Source: Nicotiana tabacum
Taxonomy: Eukaryota; Streptophyta; Magnoliopsida; Solanales; Solanaceae
Reading direction: 5' to 3'
Assembly (NCBI RefSeq): GCF_000715075.1
Contig: NC_134085.1
Coordinates: 151,990,178 to 152,054,177 of the forward strand
Length of the DNA: 64,000 nucleotides
Positions 22,230-33,637 of the stretch are shown here, one piece after another (position 1 is the stretch's first letter; every line of letters begins with the position of its first letter). The position numbers and the translations under genes are program-made. The notes under the pieces were generated by a model, which saw nothing but the letters and a program-made list of their open reading frames with translations, made no database searches and had not been told where the DNA came from.

Positions 22230-23041
22230 ATGTCTGCATCCGCTGTGGTTGCTGGTGCCTCGGCCTCTTCCTGCTCTGCTGCTTACTCAAGAAACCTCGG
22301 CATCACAAAATCTAATGCTTCTATTCCATCCCCCAAATCATCCACCTCTCCAATATGCCAGGTATTCAATCCATATATGTTCAAGTGTTTGATCATCATT
22401 TGGAAGGCACACTTTTAATTATCTAATTAAGTAATATCGTAATACGGGTTCGAACCGTGTAATCAGCAATAAAGTCACTGACCCTAAACAGCCACACCTC
22501 CTTGAGGTGCGACAATTACTAGAATCCTGCATGAATGCGGGATGTTACTTGCACTACCCTATTTTTTTTATGCGGGCTTGATTTTTTTTTTTCATGGCCA
22601 AACACGTAAAATTATGTTTTGATTTTCACTGGTGTATTCTGAATTGTTGATCTTTTGGTTTCCTTCTTGTGACAAAATGTTCCCTCTTTGAACTGGACAG
22701 AGAACTAGTTTTCAAGGTTTATCACTGCAAGAAGCCAAAAGGGGTGTTTCGAATTCGTTTCTAGCTGAGAGTAAGAGGAATTCCACTAGCATTGGTGGAA
22801 GAAGTAGAACCCTTGAGATCACTGCAAGATCAACTGCTGCAAAGAATATCGAAGTTGAAGTTGATAAGCCATTGGGGCTCACCCTTGGTCCTAAGAATGG
22901 TGGTGGAGTTGTAATTACGGTCAGTTACTTTATATCACTGCAATTTTACACGGGGTAACAGGTCATTTGCCATGTTTTACGAGTTATCAATCGATAGTAA
23001 AGTTACCTGTAATTGGCTATTAAGTTAAGTAGTTATTTGAA

Positions 23042-23095
<54 letters not shown>

Positions 23096-25490
23096 TTAAA
23101 CTAAGTTACCTGTGATTGACTATAAAGTTACATGTGATAATTGGCTATTGAGCAGGAAAATCTGCCTAATTAAAAAATGTTTTTGTTTTCATCTTTTGAA
23201 TTAGGGTATAGAGAATGGTGGTAATGCTGCAAGGGCAGGGCTTAAGGTTGGTGACCAGGTAGTCTACACGAGTAGCTTCTTCGGCGACGAACTCTGGCCA
23301 GCTGATAAGCTTGGATTTACCAAAACTGCCATCCAGGCGAAGCCTGACTCTGTCTACTTCGTCGTTAGCAGGTTAGCTTCTCGTTGGCCTTATATTTCTG
23401 GTTTAAGTTTAACTTCTATAGTGACAGTGTAAAGACTTTTTACATTATCAGTTCACCTAAAGGATAATTACAAGTGGAAGTAGTAACCTGCTACAACAAG
23501 TTAAAATACACAGATAGTGTAGTTTGGTTAAGTCCTTTTGGTTTTGCTGCTATAGTAGAGGAACATGGGAGGAAAGTATGCTTGATTAGTGCAGCTTGTA
23601 TATGAAATTGTAGTTTTGAATTTGTCAATATTAATGAAGATTGGCTAGTATTTTTACAAGCATAACAATCTTAATCCTAGAATTTTATGAATGATTTTTT
23701 GGATTAACTTAAAAAGAATACTTAATAAAAGCAACTCAATGCATAGGGATGAGGTTATCTGAGCCAATATATCAGTCAAAGGCTTTGCATAAACGATGAC
23801 AAGTTAACTTGGATTCTTGAAAATGCTATGATTTTTATTGACTTGAGCTGTTGCTACTAGTCTTTTCCACATAAAAACACTAATATGTATGTTGTTTGTG
23901 ATTGGCTTTTAAGAATTGCTTTACCATCTTGTATAATGGGTTAAAATCTGTATTAACAATGCGCAAGAAGTCTGCATAAGTTTTCTGTCATTGTAGTCAT
24001 TATTTGCTCTTTCATTCATTCCTTTGGTTAACTTTGAGTGTGAAAATATAGAGCATGATTGAAAAGTTGAGTGACATCCTAGTTCATGTTGATCTTGCCC
24101 TCCAATGACCCGAAATATTACAAAATTATAGCCATGACAGAATATTTGATGGCACGTGTGTAAATATTGACAGAGGCGGATACAGAATTAAAATTCTATG
24201 GGTTCAAACCAATTATATTTTTAAAGTTATGTGTTAATATCTACTACATGTCATAATTTTAGTAATTTTTTACACATAAATTTATACTCCACACTGAAAG
24301 TACTGGTTCAGTTGAACTCGATACCAAAGGGCTGGATCCGCCCCTGAATATTGACATCTTTATAACAAAAGATGTGAAAACTAACATATTTCAATGTATT
24401 GAATATCTTTGGTTGATATTTTGATGCAGAGGTGTCGATGTAGATGTTAAAAGACTGCCCAAACGTCCAGCTCCTCCTCAATTTGGAAGGAAACTAACTG
24501 ATGCTCAAAAGGCTAGTATCTATCTGTGCATTATTAGAAATGATCACTATTAATTTGTATTTGCTTCATGTTAATCCTTTATATTTGTTTCTTTGCCTAA
24601 TCATCTATACTTCACTGTCCTCAGGCCAGAGCAACACACATTTGCCTAGACTGTGGTTACATATACACTTTGCCAAAGTCTTTCGATGACCAGGCAAGAT
24701 TCTGCACTTCTCTTTTAAGTCTATGATATCTTTTTTTCCGGCTTCAAAAACTGTTAGACGATTCCAGAGCTTAGGTTAAGCAGTTGAGATTCTAGGCCCA
24801 ACCGTTAAAAGTCTCTTCTTCTCCTTCTGATTATCCCGTAGCCAAGTCTATGATTCTCTCATAACCTGTTGGCTTGCGTAGCAGTAACTCTGTGCAGACA
24901 AACAAAAGTCTATGACCACTTCCGAATATGAAAATAAAAATTATTGAGAAAGGAGAAAGTAACAATAAATTAGGAAGTGGGGACTAATGCTTGCAACAAA
25001 ATGATTCGGGAATGAATGGATCAGAGATTCCTCTTCCAACTCGTCCCAGAATGGGCGCTATGGCAACAAGAACAAAACACTGGAGAAATTTGTCCAATAG
25101 TAACAAAGGCTTCCACTACTTCAGCCTTAACTACAATTACATTATGGCGATCCCCATTGTTACCTACCTATAGAGTAAAATTAAAGAAGTACCGGTGACA
25201 ACGACTTTCTAGGTTACAATGTGATCTGAACATTTAACTTCGCTGCATTCAGGGAAGGAGAGTTTTTGACAATATACACACCAAATGAGATATTTGATTT
25301 GTTCTGTTTTCACGTGCAGCCGGAGGACTATGCATGTCCACAATGTAGAGCACCAAAGAAGAGGTTTGCAAAATATGATGTTAACACTGGGAGAGCAATA
25401 GGAGGAGGATTGCCTCCTATTGGTGTCATTATTGGTCTCATTGCTGGTATTGGTGGTGTTGGAGCATTACTTGTTTATGGTCTTCAATAA
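22230..25490 (+). CDS. ENH1: ENH1-like chloroplast PDZ-rubredoxin protein (6 exons)
   Basis: Exons by splice sites and unbroken frame: 22230-22361, 22701-22919, 23205-23371, 24430-24511, 24625-24693 and 25320-25490 (TAA). Together they encode 279 residues, close to the roughly 270 of Arabidopsis ENH1. Residues 1 to about 65 are Ser-rich, like a plastid transit peptide. A PDZ domain (about 97-175) includes LGLTLGPKNGGGVVI and ARAGLKVGDQVVYTS. A rubredoxin domain has Cys207/Cys210 (CLDCGYIY) and Cys229/Cys232 (CPQC), which bind one iron. A C-terminal Gly-rich membrane helix (about 254-277) ends in VYGLQ. The family is thylakoid-associated; in Arabidopsis, enh1 enhances the salt sensitivity of sos3 and is linked to redox balance. 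Introns 4 and 5 begin with GC instead of GT, the only choice that keeps frame and family sequence. No internal stop is seen, so it is probably functional. Confidence 0.92.
23049..23092 (+). repeat. (AT)n microsatellite in intron 2
   Basis: About 22 uninterrupted AT dinucleotides lie between the second and third exons of the ENH1-like gene. Likely length-polymorphic. Confidence 0.95.
24171..24346. mobile_element. 176 bp hAT-type MITE in intron 3 of ENH1-like gene
   Basis: Terminal inverted repeats are CAGAGGCGGATACAG at the left and CAGGGGCGGATCCAG read inward from the right (13 of 15 match). They are flanked by the 8 bp duplication AATATTGA at 24163-24170 and 24347-24354. There is no coding sequence, so mobilisation would need a transposase in trans. 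Confidence 0.93.
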
Positions 25491-25720
25491 ATGATCTTCT
25501 CTTAGTACAAAAAATTTCCTCTGATCTATACCTTAAAAAGTGTTAAAAACCATTGTTTATGCTCAGAAATACACATTCCAAAGACTAATAACCACATTCC
25601 AGACTTCAACATGTTACCTTGTTGTTTTCCAGTTTTCAGTTTATCAAGTCATGCTTACTGAAAAGCTCTTCTATAGTTTATTTTTCAAATCACATGATCT
25701 GTTAGTACGGAGTTGTAGAT
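25491..25720 (+). other. 3' UTR and downstream of ENH1-like gene
   Basis: AT-rich, no ORF of note. It ends where the second hAT begins, about 230 bp after the stop codon, so the polyadenylation site must lie here or inside the transposon. Confidence 0.5.
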
Positions 25721-27660
25721 AAGAATGGCAAACGGGCCGAGCCCGGGCTTAAACGGGCCTTCGGGCTGGGCTTAAACGGTCCCTAGCTGTGTGGGCCGGG
25801 CCCGTTCCTAAACGGACATAAGTGGGCTTGGACTATTTTTTTAAAATTTTTTTATCTAAGGCAATTTCTTGTAAATTATATAGCTTATATATATATATAT
25901 GTGTGTGTGGGGGGGGGGGCTATTTATTTGTTTAATTTTTTTATCTAAGGCATTTTTCTTGTAAATTATGTTATATAATTGTGACTTAAAAATTTTTAAA
26001 TCAAATTTAAAACACAAAATAAAATAAAAAGATATTCAAAGGAATGCGTTATAATTTTTATTATTATAACATTAAGAAAACATGGCTCAATCTTTCTTAG
26101 CTCCCCCCCCCCCCATCAAATGGGCGCAACCAAGGTGCTAATACCACCATTGAGAAGAAAAAGAAACTAATCAAGATGTGCTAAAATACAAGTTACATAT
26201 TAATTTTACATGGTATCTCTTACAAATTTCATAAATCCATCAAGGTTCGGAGGAATTTCCGTTGGTGGTGGCGGAAAAGAAGCTTGTTCATCACCGCTTC
26301 CGGGCGAAGCTGCATCCTACGCAAGTTCAGTTAGCATTTCTTCGTAAGCTTCATCTACATCTGGTTGTGATTCAGCAAGTCCAAAATTTCTTCGTTCCGA
26401 ACGGATCCAATCTCTGAAAAGTACTGATTTTCCAAGCTCTCCCTCATAGACGCTCTATAATCACCGAGTTGTAGTCTTGCTTGATTGAAAGCGCTCTCCG
26501 ATGCCACTGTTGACCCTTGAATGGTTAAAATGTCTCGGGCCATCCTTGAAAGGATTGGAAAGTGTTTTTCTTTGTCCTTCCACCATTCCAAAAGATTAAA
26601 TGAGCCGTCGGGATTCACTTCCTCAAGTCCCTGTGACAAATAAACTTCAAGCTCATTTAGTTGTGAACAATCACTAGTGGTACAACCTTGAGAACCCCTG
26701 AACTCGGTCCAGGCAGTGAGTGCTCTTACTCCTACAGTTCTTTTAGATGATTGAGAACTAGAAGAAGAAGGAGTTGAATATCTGGTCTAGCATTATCTAG
26801 TGCAATTTGATAAGCACTATAAATAGTTAGAGCATTTATTTTAATTGAGGCTTGTGCGTCCGAAAGTGTAGACAACTCCTCAGATGCAAGTGCTAAACCA
26901 TTATAAATAGATCGATCCCAATATTGAGGTCCACCTAATTTCATAGTAGGATTTAACAAGGCAGCAATACCATAAATAGGGGAATAGGGAAAAAATATGT
27001 TTTAAATTTCTTTCTCATAGAATCAATAGCTATTTCATAAATTTCCCCACCCTCTGAAAAATAAGCAAACAAATTTGCAAGATCTGCAAGATAAACTAAA
27101 CAGTTCGATTAGTAGGATAATATTGCCTAAAAAATTCATTTGTAGCAACATAAAATTTTTCTAAAAAATCTACAAGCATTTTAACATTAGCCCAATCCGC
27201 ATTTGTAAGGTGCTCATCATCATCACTTACATGAGCATTAAACGTTGAGTTTATGGGGTTTCTATATTCATATGCAATAACTAAACTTTCATACATGTAA
27301 TTCCATCTAGTTGGACAAGGTTTAGGAACCTTTCTTTCTCTTAGGCCAAATTCATCGCATCTTTTAAAATATTCTCTAAGTCTACTTCTACGATTTGAAT
27401 AAAAAAGCCAATTAAGAGTCATTTTAACCTTTTCAATTTCAACATTTAAGATTTTCATACCATCACCCACAATTAAATGGTAAATATGACAAATAGATCT
27501 AACATGAAAAATGTTACTAAATGCAGGGATTTAGTGTAGTGGTAAGCAAGGCTACAACATTAGTGTTACTAGTAGCATTATCCATTGAAATTGATATTAT
27601 TTTATCGCTAATGCAAAAATATCTTCAAATATCCTTAACCGTGCTAGAAATAAATTGCCC
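25721..27660 (-). mobile_element. Second hAT element, 5' truncated, minus strand
   Basis: Its 3' end is at the left: TAAGAATGGCAAACGGGCC followed by GGGCC-type subterminal repeats to about 25830. Then comes an AT-rich part and the transposase on the minus strand. Homology to the first hAT runs to the very base where the SIRE LTR begins (27660/27661), so the 5' half is gone and no target duplication can be found. A near-duplicate of about 80 bp (TTTTTTTATCTAAGGCA phrases at 25850 and 25936) and homopolymer runs (G at 25910, C at 26103) are present. Confidence 0.88.
26208..27660 (-). pseudogene. hAT transposase, C-terminal two thirds (decayed)
   Basis: Reading down the minus strand: GDGMKILNVEIEKVKMTLNW and PCPTRWNYMYESLV (27096-27470), then SDDDEHLTNADWANVK. 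Next come AAMLNPTMKLGG-type sequence (26732-26959) and the hATC block FNLLEWWKDKEKHFPILSR, ASESAFNQARLQLGDYRASM (26355-26639). The C-terminal tail is readable to about 26208 after a frameshift. Stops and frameshifts separate the pieces. It is a sister of the transposase at 15465-21020 and has three rather than ten Asp before EHLTN. Confidence 0.87.
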
Positions 27661-28523
27661 TCATGGACTATGTCCATCTTGTGAAGCACTGTCATGATCA
27701 ACCTACACATATGAGATGCACGCGAAGGAGATAAGTCCTACTGATCAAGCAGCAATATCTCATAATCTGATCGAAAAGGTTGCATATTGGATAAGGGGAT
27801 AAAGTCTCCTTATATGAAGAGAACACAATCCGGATAAAGAGAGTGTTAGAGTTTGATATCTTCAAGGACTCAACTACGATAAAAGATCAGAAATTGAGTC
27901 CCAATCAAACTCTGATTTCTAACCTATTAAATGACAGTGATTGTTCTCTTTTATAGTATTGCACAAACGCAGAAGTTAAACTAAATTGAAATAAAAAGAG
28001 CAAGGCGATTTTGCAAGCAATTTATGTGAGATTTGAGTGTGCACTCCTGAAGCTACTTGAACGAGATAGAAGAACCAGTTCCATTGTGTTTTTTCTTGTT
28101 CTAGTTCAATTGTAGTAGGTGGTTTAAAGTTGTACCTTTCAGCTTTCATAGAAGCAATTGTATTAGGTACTTTGAGTGTTCAAGTTATAAGCTAACTTGA
28201 AGTTGTCGCAACAGTTAAGGCTGTGTGCCACAACGGGATTAGAGTTAATCCTTAGGTTTACAAAGTGTTTTTGTAAATGTTGCTTTGACTCAGTGATTTT
28301 AGTGGAAGTTTGGAAAAATCCTACTAAGTAGTAGGTCATGGTTTTTTCACCTTTTGACCCAGGTGTTTTCCATGTAAAAATCTCTATGTTCTTTATTTTA
28401 TGTACTTTTAATTCCGCAAACAGTAGTAGTTAGAACATCTAGAAGAACCAGGTTCTTCTAGAGCGAAAATTGGGTACCACACAAATCACCCCCCCCTCTT
28501 GTGTGGTATTAACGTTTAGAACA
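27661..28523 (+). repeat. 5' LTR of SIRE element, first ~49 bp lost
   Basis: Aligns with the 3' LTR from its position 36851 on (TCATGGAC..GTCCAT). It ends GTTTAGAACA. About 250 bp (28215-28465) present here is absent from the 3' LTR. A motif GGTACCACACAAATCA near the end is paired with an inverted TTGTGTGGTATT. Confidence 0.88.
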
Positions 28524-28528
28524 TCAAT

Positions 28529-28540
28529 TTGTATCAGAGC
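28529..28540 (+). promoter_or_regulatory. Primer binding site, initiator tRNA-Met type
   Basis: TTGTATCAGAGC lies six bases after the LTR end and matches the usual sirevirus site TGGTATCAGAGC except for one base. Confidence 0.85.
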
Positions 28541-28582
28541 GGGTTATCCTTGAAGAGGCTAACACCTTAGTAAAAGATCAAC

Positions 28583-30380
28583 ATGAGTGCACCACCTGGG
28601 AATTGGGAAGGGCAATCCACTGTTAGGCCTCCTCTTTTCAATGGTTGGTTCTATTCTTGGTGGAAGAACAGGATAAGGGATCACATCATAGAAGAAGACT
28701 ATGAACTCTGGAACATAGTCACTGATGGTCCTCTAGCAACTACTAAGAAGAATGTTGAAGGAGTGGATGTGCCAAAGACAAGAGCTGACTGCACTGCTGA
28801 AGACCTGAAGAAGTGGGAGAAGAATGCCAAAGCCAAGAAATGGCTTGTGTGAGGACTAGGTCCAGATGAGTACAGTAGAACTCAAAGTTGTACCACTGCT
28901 AAGGAAATCTGGGACACTTTACAAGTGGCTCATGAAGGAACACCTCAAGTGAAGAGGTCCAGAGGAACACTACCGTATTCTCAGTATGAGAATTTCACCA
29001 TGAAGGAAGGAGAAACCATCCAAGACATGTATACAAGGTTCACCACACTGACAAATGAACTTAAGTCTCTTGGAAGGATTATTCTTGAAGAAGACAAAGT
29101 TGAGAAGATTTTGACAAGGGTTCTGCCAGTTTCTTGGGAAAGCAAAATCACTACTATTCAGGAATCAAAGAACATGGCTACCCTCAAGCTGGATGAACTA
29201 ATTGGAAACTTTACTGCCTATGAACTGAGAAGGCAAACCATGAAAATGGATGCACCAAAGAAGGAAAGAAGTCTGGCTCTCAGAATTGCTAAAGGTTCAG
29301 ATCTGGAGGATGATGAAATGGCTATTATCACAAGAGATGTCAAAAAGTACCTGATGAGAGGAAAGGGTTCTTCAAGAGGTACAACCTTCAACAAACCAAG
29401 GGTTCCGGAGAAACAGACCAATGAGGGTTGCTACAAGAGTGGTAAGACTGATCATATGATCAAGAATTGCCCTCAATGGGAAATTGAGTGGAAGAAGGAA
29501 AGGGCAGAACGAAGGAACAGGAAGAAGGAGCAGGTTCAACCAAAAAGGAACAAAGGATCAACAAAGGCTATGGTTGCTGCCTAGGGAGAAACATCAGATG
29601 AGGACTCAGAAGATGAAGCTGGAGATGAACAAGCACTTATGGCCATCAGAGAATAAGATGATGAACAAGAGGTAAGTATTCTTCATCTCAAAGACAAGAT
29701 TAAATTCCTGTCTAAAGAAAGGTTGTTTGAGCTACTGCTAGACTTCATTGATGAGTCTGAGATAATTAACAATAAGAAGGAAGAGTTGTCTAGGGAATGT
29801 ATGATTCTAAAAGCCAAGTGTAAAAATCTAGAGTCTAGGGCTAATAAGAGTGGAAGTGAAAATACTAAGTTGAAGAACCAGGCTCTTGAACTTGACACTA
29901 GTGTCCTAGAACTTAGGTCCGAGAACTTAAAACCGAAACTAGGAACAGGAAAGAAGAAAGCTGATCACACACATCTCAACCTAGAAGAAAACTTAGGAAA
30001 AATGAAGGATGAGTTGTACAAGAAAGATGAGCAGATAAGAGTATTAAAAGAAGATCTAGGGAAGGTAAAACATGAACTAGACAGAACTTGCAAATGGAAC
30101 AAGGCTTCTGATGCACTCAAGCACCTAAGTGGGATCTGATCTAGGGGAGGCTACAAGAACATCACAGTAGCAACAAAAGAGGACCTGGTTATGGGACTCA
30201 AGAACCTAAGTGGGATCCTAAAAGCAAGTACCTCACTCTTCCTAAGAACAAAATTTGCACACATTGTGGCAAGACTGGCCATTACAAAAATGAATGTAAT
30301 GCAAAAGAAAAGGCCAGTCAAAAGAACAAAAATTTTGTTCAAGAAAAAAATAGGCTGCTTGGGTGGGCTAGAAGGAATCT
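28583..30380 (+). pseudogene. SIRE gag (decayed)
   Basis: ATG at 28583 (MSAPPGNWEG). The retrotransposon gag region covers CTTAKEIWDTLQVAHEGT and MYTRFTTLTNELKSLG. A TGA at 28850 and a TAG at 29582 interrupt the frame, the latter before a GETSDED phrase where Trp is usual. A first zinc knuckle CYKSGKTDHMIKNC (about 29430) has lost its second Cys. A Lys/Glu-rich coiled coil fills 29690-30120. A second knuckle, CTHCGKTGHYKNEC at 30256-30297, is intact but in another frame. The capsid protein would package RNA in cytoplasmic particles. No complete product can be made. Confidence 0.85.
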
Positions 30381-30448
30381 GATTTAACCCTTTACCCATA
30401 GAAAGGGAACCAAACTAGTTTGGGTTCCTAAGACTAACCCCTGATTTC

Positions 30449-31760
30449 TTTTTGCAGGTCCAAGTGAAGGGAAGCAGCCAAATATGGTACGTGGATAGTG
30501 GGTGCTCAAAACATATGACTGGAAGCAAGAACCAGTTCCTTTCACTTGAGGACCTAAGGGGAGGCAATGTTTCCTTTAGAAATGAGAAGAAAGGTGAGAT
30601 CATTGGGGTTTGAAAGGTAGGTAAGACAGACTCTCACTCCATTGAGAATGTTTACTTGATAGATGGCTTGAAATACAACCTGATTAGTGTGTCACAACTA
30701 TGTGACAGAGGTAACCTTGTAGCATTCACCTCTACTAAATGCTTTGTGATTAACCTTACCACTGACAAGATTGTTTTGCAGGGAAAAAGAGTTAACAATA
30801 TTTACATTGTAAATTTGTCTACTCTCTCAGAAAAGGAACTAACCTGCCTAAGTGTGCTAGATAATGATCCCCTCCTGTGGCACAAAAGACTTGGTCATGC
30901 CAGTCTGAATCAGCTAAACAAATTGGTTTCTAAGGACTTGGTGATAGGGTTACCCAACATAAAGTTAAAAGAAGACAAAGTTTGTGAGGCCTGTGCAAGG
31001 GGGAAACAAGTAAGATCATCTTTCAAAAGCAAGAATATGGTAAGTACAACCAAGTCGTTGGAACTGGTCCATATGGATCTCTGTGGTCCAATGAGAACCA
31101 TGAGCAGAGGAGGAAAGAAATACTTAATAGTACTTGTTGATGATTATTCTAGATTTACCTGGGTACTATTTCTAACATCTAAAGATGAACCATTTGACCT
31201 GTTCACTGCCTATGTTAGAAAAACTCAGAAACAATTAGGAAATCAACTTGCATCAATCAGGTCTGATCATGGAACTGAATTTGAAAATGCTAAGTTTGCT
31301 GAATTTTATGATGAAAATAGTATAGTTCATAACTTCTCTGCCCCTAGTACCCTTCAACAAAATGGAGTAGTTGAAAGAAAGAACAGGACTCTTGAAGACA
31401 TGGCTAGGACTATGCTTCTTTCTAGTAAACTGCCCCATAGCTTCTGGGCAGAGGCTATAAACACTACATGTTACATTATCAATAGATGCATGACTATATC
31501 TCTTGTAGAGAAGACTCCTTATGAGTTACTTATAGGGAGAAAACCAAATATATCCCATCTTAGGGCATTTGGATGCAAGTGCTTTGTGCACAATAATGGA
31601 AAAGACTCCCTAGGTAAGTTTGATCCCAGAAGTGATGAAGGAGTATTCTTGGGATATTCTTCACATAGCAAAACATATTAAGTGTTCAATAAAAGAACTT
31701 TGTGTGTAGAAGAGAGTGTACATATAGTATTTTATGAAACTAACATTCTTTTTGAGAGAC
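30449..31760 (+). pseudogene. SIRE protease and integrase
   Basis: Protease motif WYVDSGCSKHMTG is at about 30485-30523. A TGA at 30613 breaks the frame. From 30656 a long open frame contains the pre-integrase finger (LLWHKRLGHASLNQL ... CEACARGKQ). The integrase core has VHMDLCGPM (Asp), IRSDHGTEF (Asp) and NGVVERKNRT (Glu), then FGCKCFVHNN and the EGVFLGYS block. A TAA at 31679-31681 splits the end. The domain is nearly complete (341 residues open). Confidence 0.9.
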
Positions 31761-33637
31761 AGGAACATGAAGATGAAGCCATTAGATTGGTAAAGGATTT
31801 GACTGAATCCTCAACACAAGTCAAAGTGGCACCAAAAGAAGGAACATGTGATGGAACAGGTTCTTCCATCCAGGGCAACCTGACAGGGGGAACTGATCAA
31901 AGAGGAATTGAAATAAATCCCCTAAAAGAACTTGTTTATGACCCTGTTCCTCAGCAACAGAACATAGGAGAAACATCTAGCAGAAACCAATTGGTCGTGA
32001 AACCTCACAAGTATCAAAGTTCTCATCCTATTGAGAATATTATCACTGATCCGACATTTGGAGTCAAAACTAGATCACAATTAAAGAATTTGTATGCTTT
32101 TGATGCCTTTTTATCTCTTATTGAACCTAAAAATATTGTTGAGGCTTTGCATGATGCAGATTGGGTGAATGCAATGCAAGATGAACTCAATCAGTTCGAG
32201 AGAAGTCAAGTTTGGCATCTAGTTCCAAGACTCAAGGACAGATCAGTTATTGGTACAAAATAGGTCTTCAGAAACAAACTTGATGAAGAAGGAACAGTTA
32301 GAAGAAACAAGGCAAGATAGGTGGTCCAAGGTTACAGCCAAGAGGAGGTCATAGATTATGATGAGATTTTTGCTCCAGTTGCAAGACTAGAGGCAATCAG
32401 ACTCCTCATAGCCTTTACAGCACACATGAAATTCACTCTTCATCAGATGGATATCAAAAGTGCCTTCCTGAATGGCTACCTGAAAGAAGAAGTGTTTGTA
32501 AAACAACCTCCAAAGTTTGAGAGCAAAGAATGTCCTGTGCATGTGTACAAGTTAGACAAGGCTATCTATGGACTCAAGCAGGCCCCAAGAGCATGGTATG
32601 AACGACTGTCCAAATTCCTACTGGAGCATGGTTACAAAAGAGGTAAAATTGACAGTACCTTATTCTTAAGGGAAAAAGGTAAGGATCTCATATACGTTGA
32701 TGACATAATCTTTGGGGCCACCACTGATAAGCTAAGTAAGGACTTTGCAAATTTAATAGGGAGTGAGTTTGAAATGAGTATGATGGGTGAGCTTAACTTC
32801 TTCTTAGGCTTGCAGATCAAACAAAGTCATAATGGAACCATGATCCATCAGCAGAAGTATGCAAAAGAGCTTATCAAAAGGTTTAAAATGGAAGAATCAA
32901 AAGAAATAAACACACCCATTGCAACTGCCACAAAATTAGACATTGATGAACCTGGTTCATCAGTTGATCAAAAGTTGTATAGGGGTATGATTGGTTCACT
33001 CTTGTATCTTAGTGCCAGCAGACCTGACATTGTTTTTAGTGTAGGGCTTTGTGCTCGGTTTCAGGCAAATCCAAAAGAGTCTCACTTGACTGCTGTCAAG
33101 AGGATACTAAGATATCTGAAAGGTACCACTAATTTGTATCTTTGGTACCCCAAAGGTAGTAATTTTAATCTAATAGGATATGCTGATGCTGATTATACAG
33201 GTTTCCTAGTGGATAGGAAGAGCACCTCAGGTATGGCTCACTTTCTTGGTTCATGTCTTGTATCCTGGGCCACTAAAAAACAAAATTCAGTGGCCTTATC
33301 CACTACTGAGGCTGAATATGTTGTTGTTGCATCTTGTTGTGCTCAATTGTTATGGATCAAACAATAGCTGGTAGATTTTGGCATTGAAGTTAGTTGCATT
33401 CCTATATTCTGTAATAACACTAGTGCTATAAGTATGACAAAGAACCTTGTTAATCATAAGAGGACTAAGCACATATATGTTAGAAACCACTTCTTAAGAG
33501 ACAACTATGAGAAAAGATTGATCTCCATAGAATTATGTGCTATTGATAAGCAAATTGTTGACATCTTCACTAAAGCCCTGAGTAGAGAAAACTTTGAAAG
33601 GAATAGGTTGGAATTAGGGATGATTAAGATCACCTAA
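31761..33637 (+). pseudogene. SIRE reverse transcriptase and RNase H
   Basis: An RT leader with EALHDADWVNAMQDELNQFER (about 32135-32200) runs to a TAG in the usual GTKWVFRNK motif. A second TAG follows near 32318. From 32321, 348 residues are open: VQGYSQEEVIDYDEIFAPVARLEAI, MDIKSAFLNGYL, KAIYGLKQAPRAWYE and the catalytic IYVDDIIFG (about 32690-32716). A few residues that normally precede YVDD are missing. RNase H has YADADYTGFLVDRKSTSG and STTEAEYVV. A TAG near 33365 (expected Gln) separates the last part, TKHIYVRNHFLRD to 33637. Confidence 0.9.
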
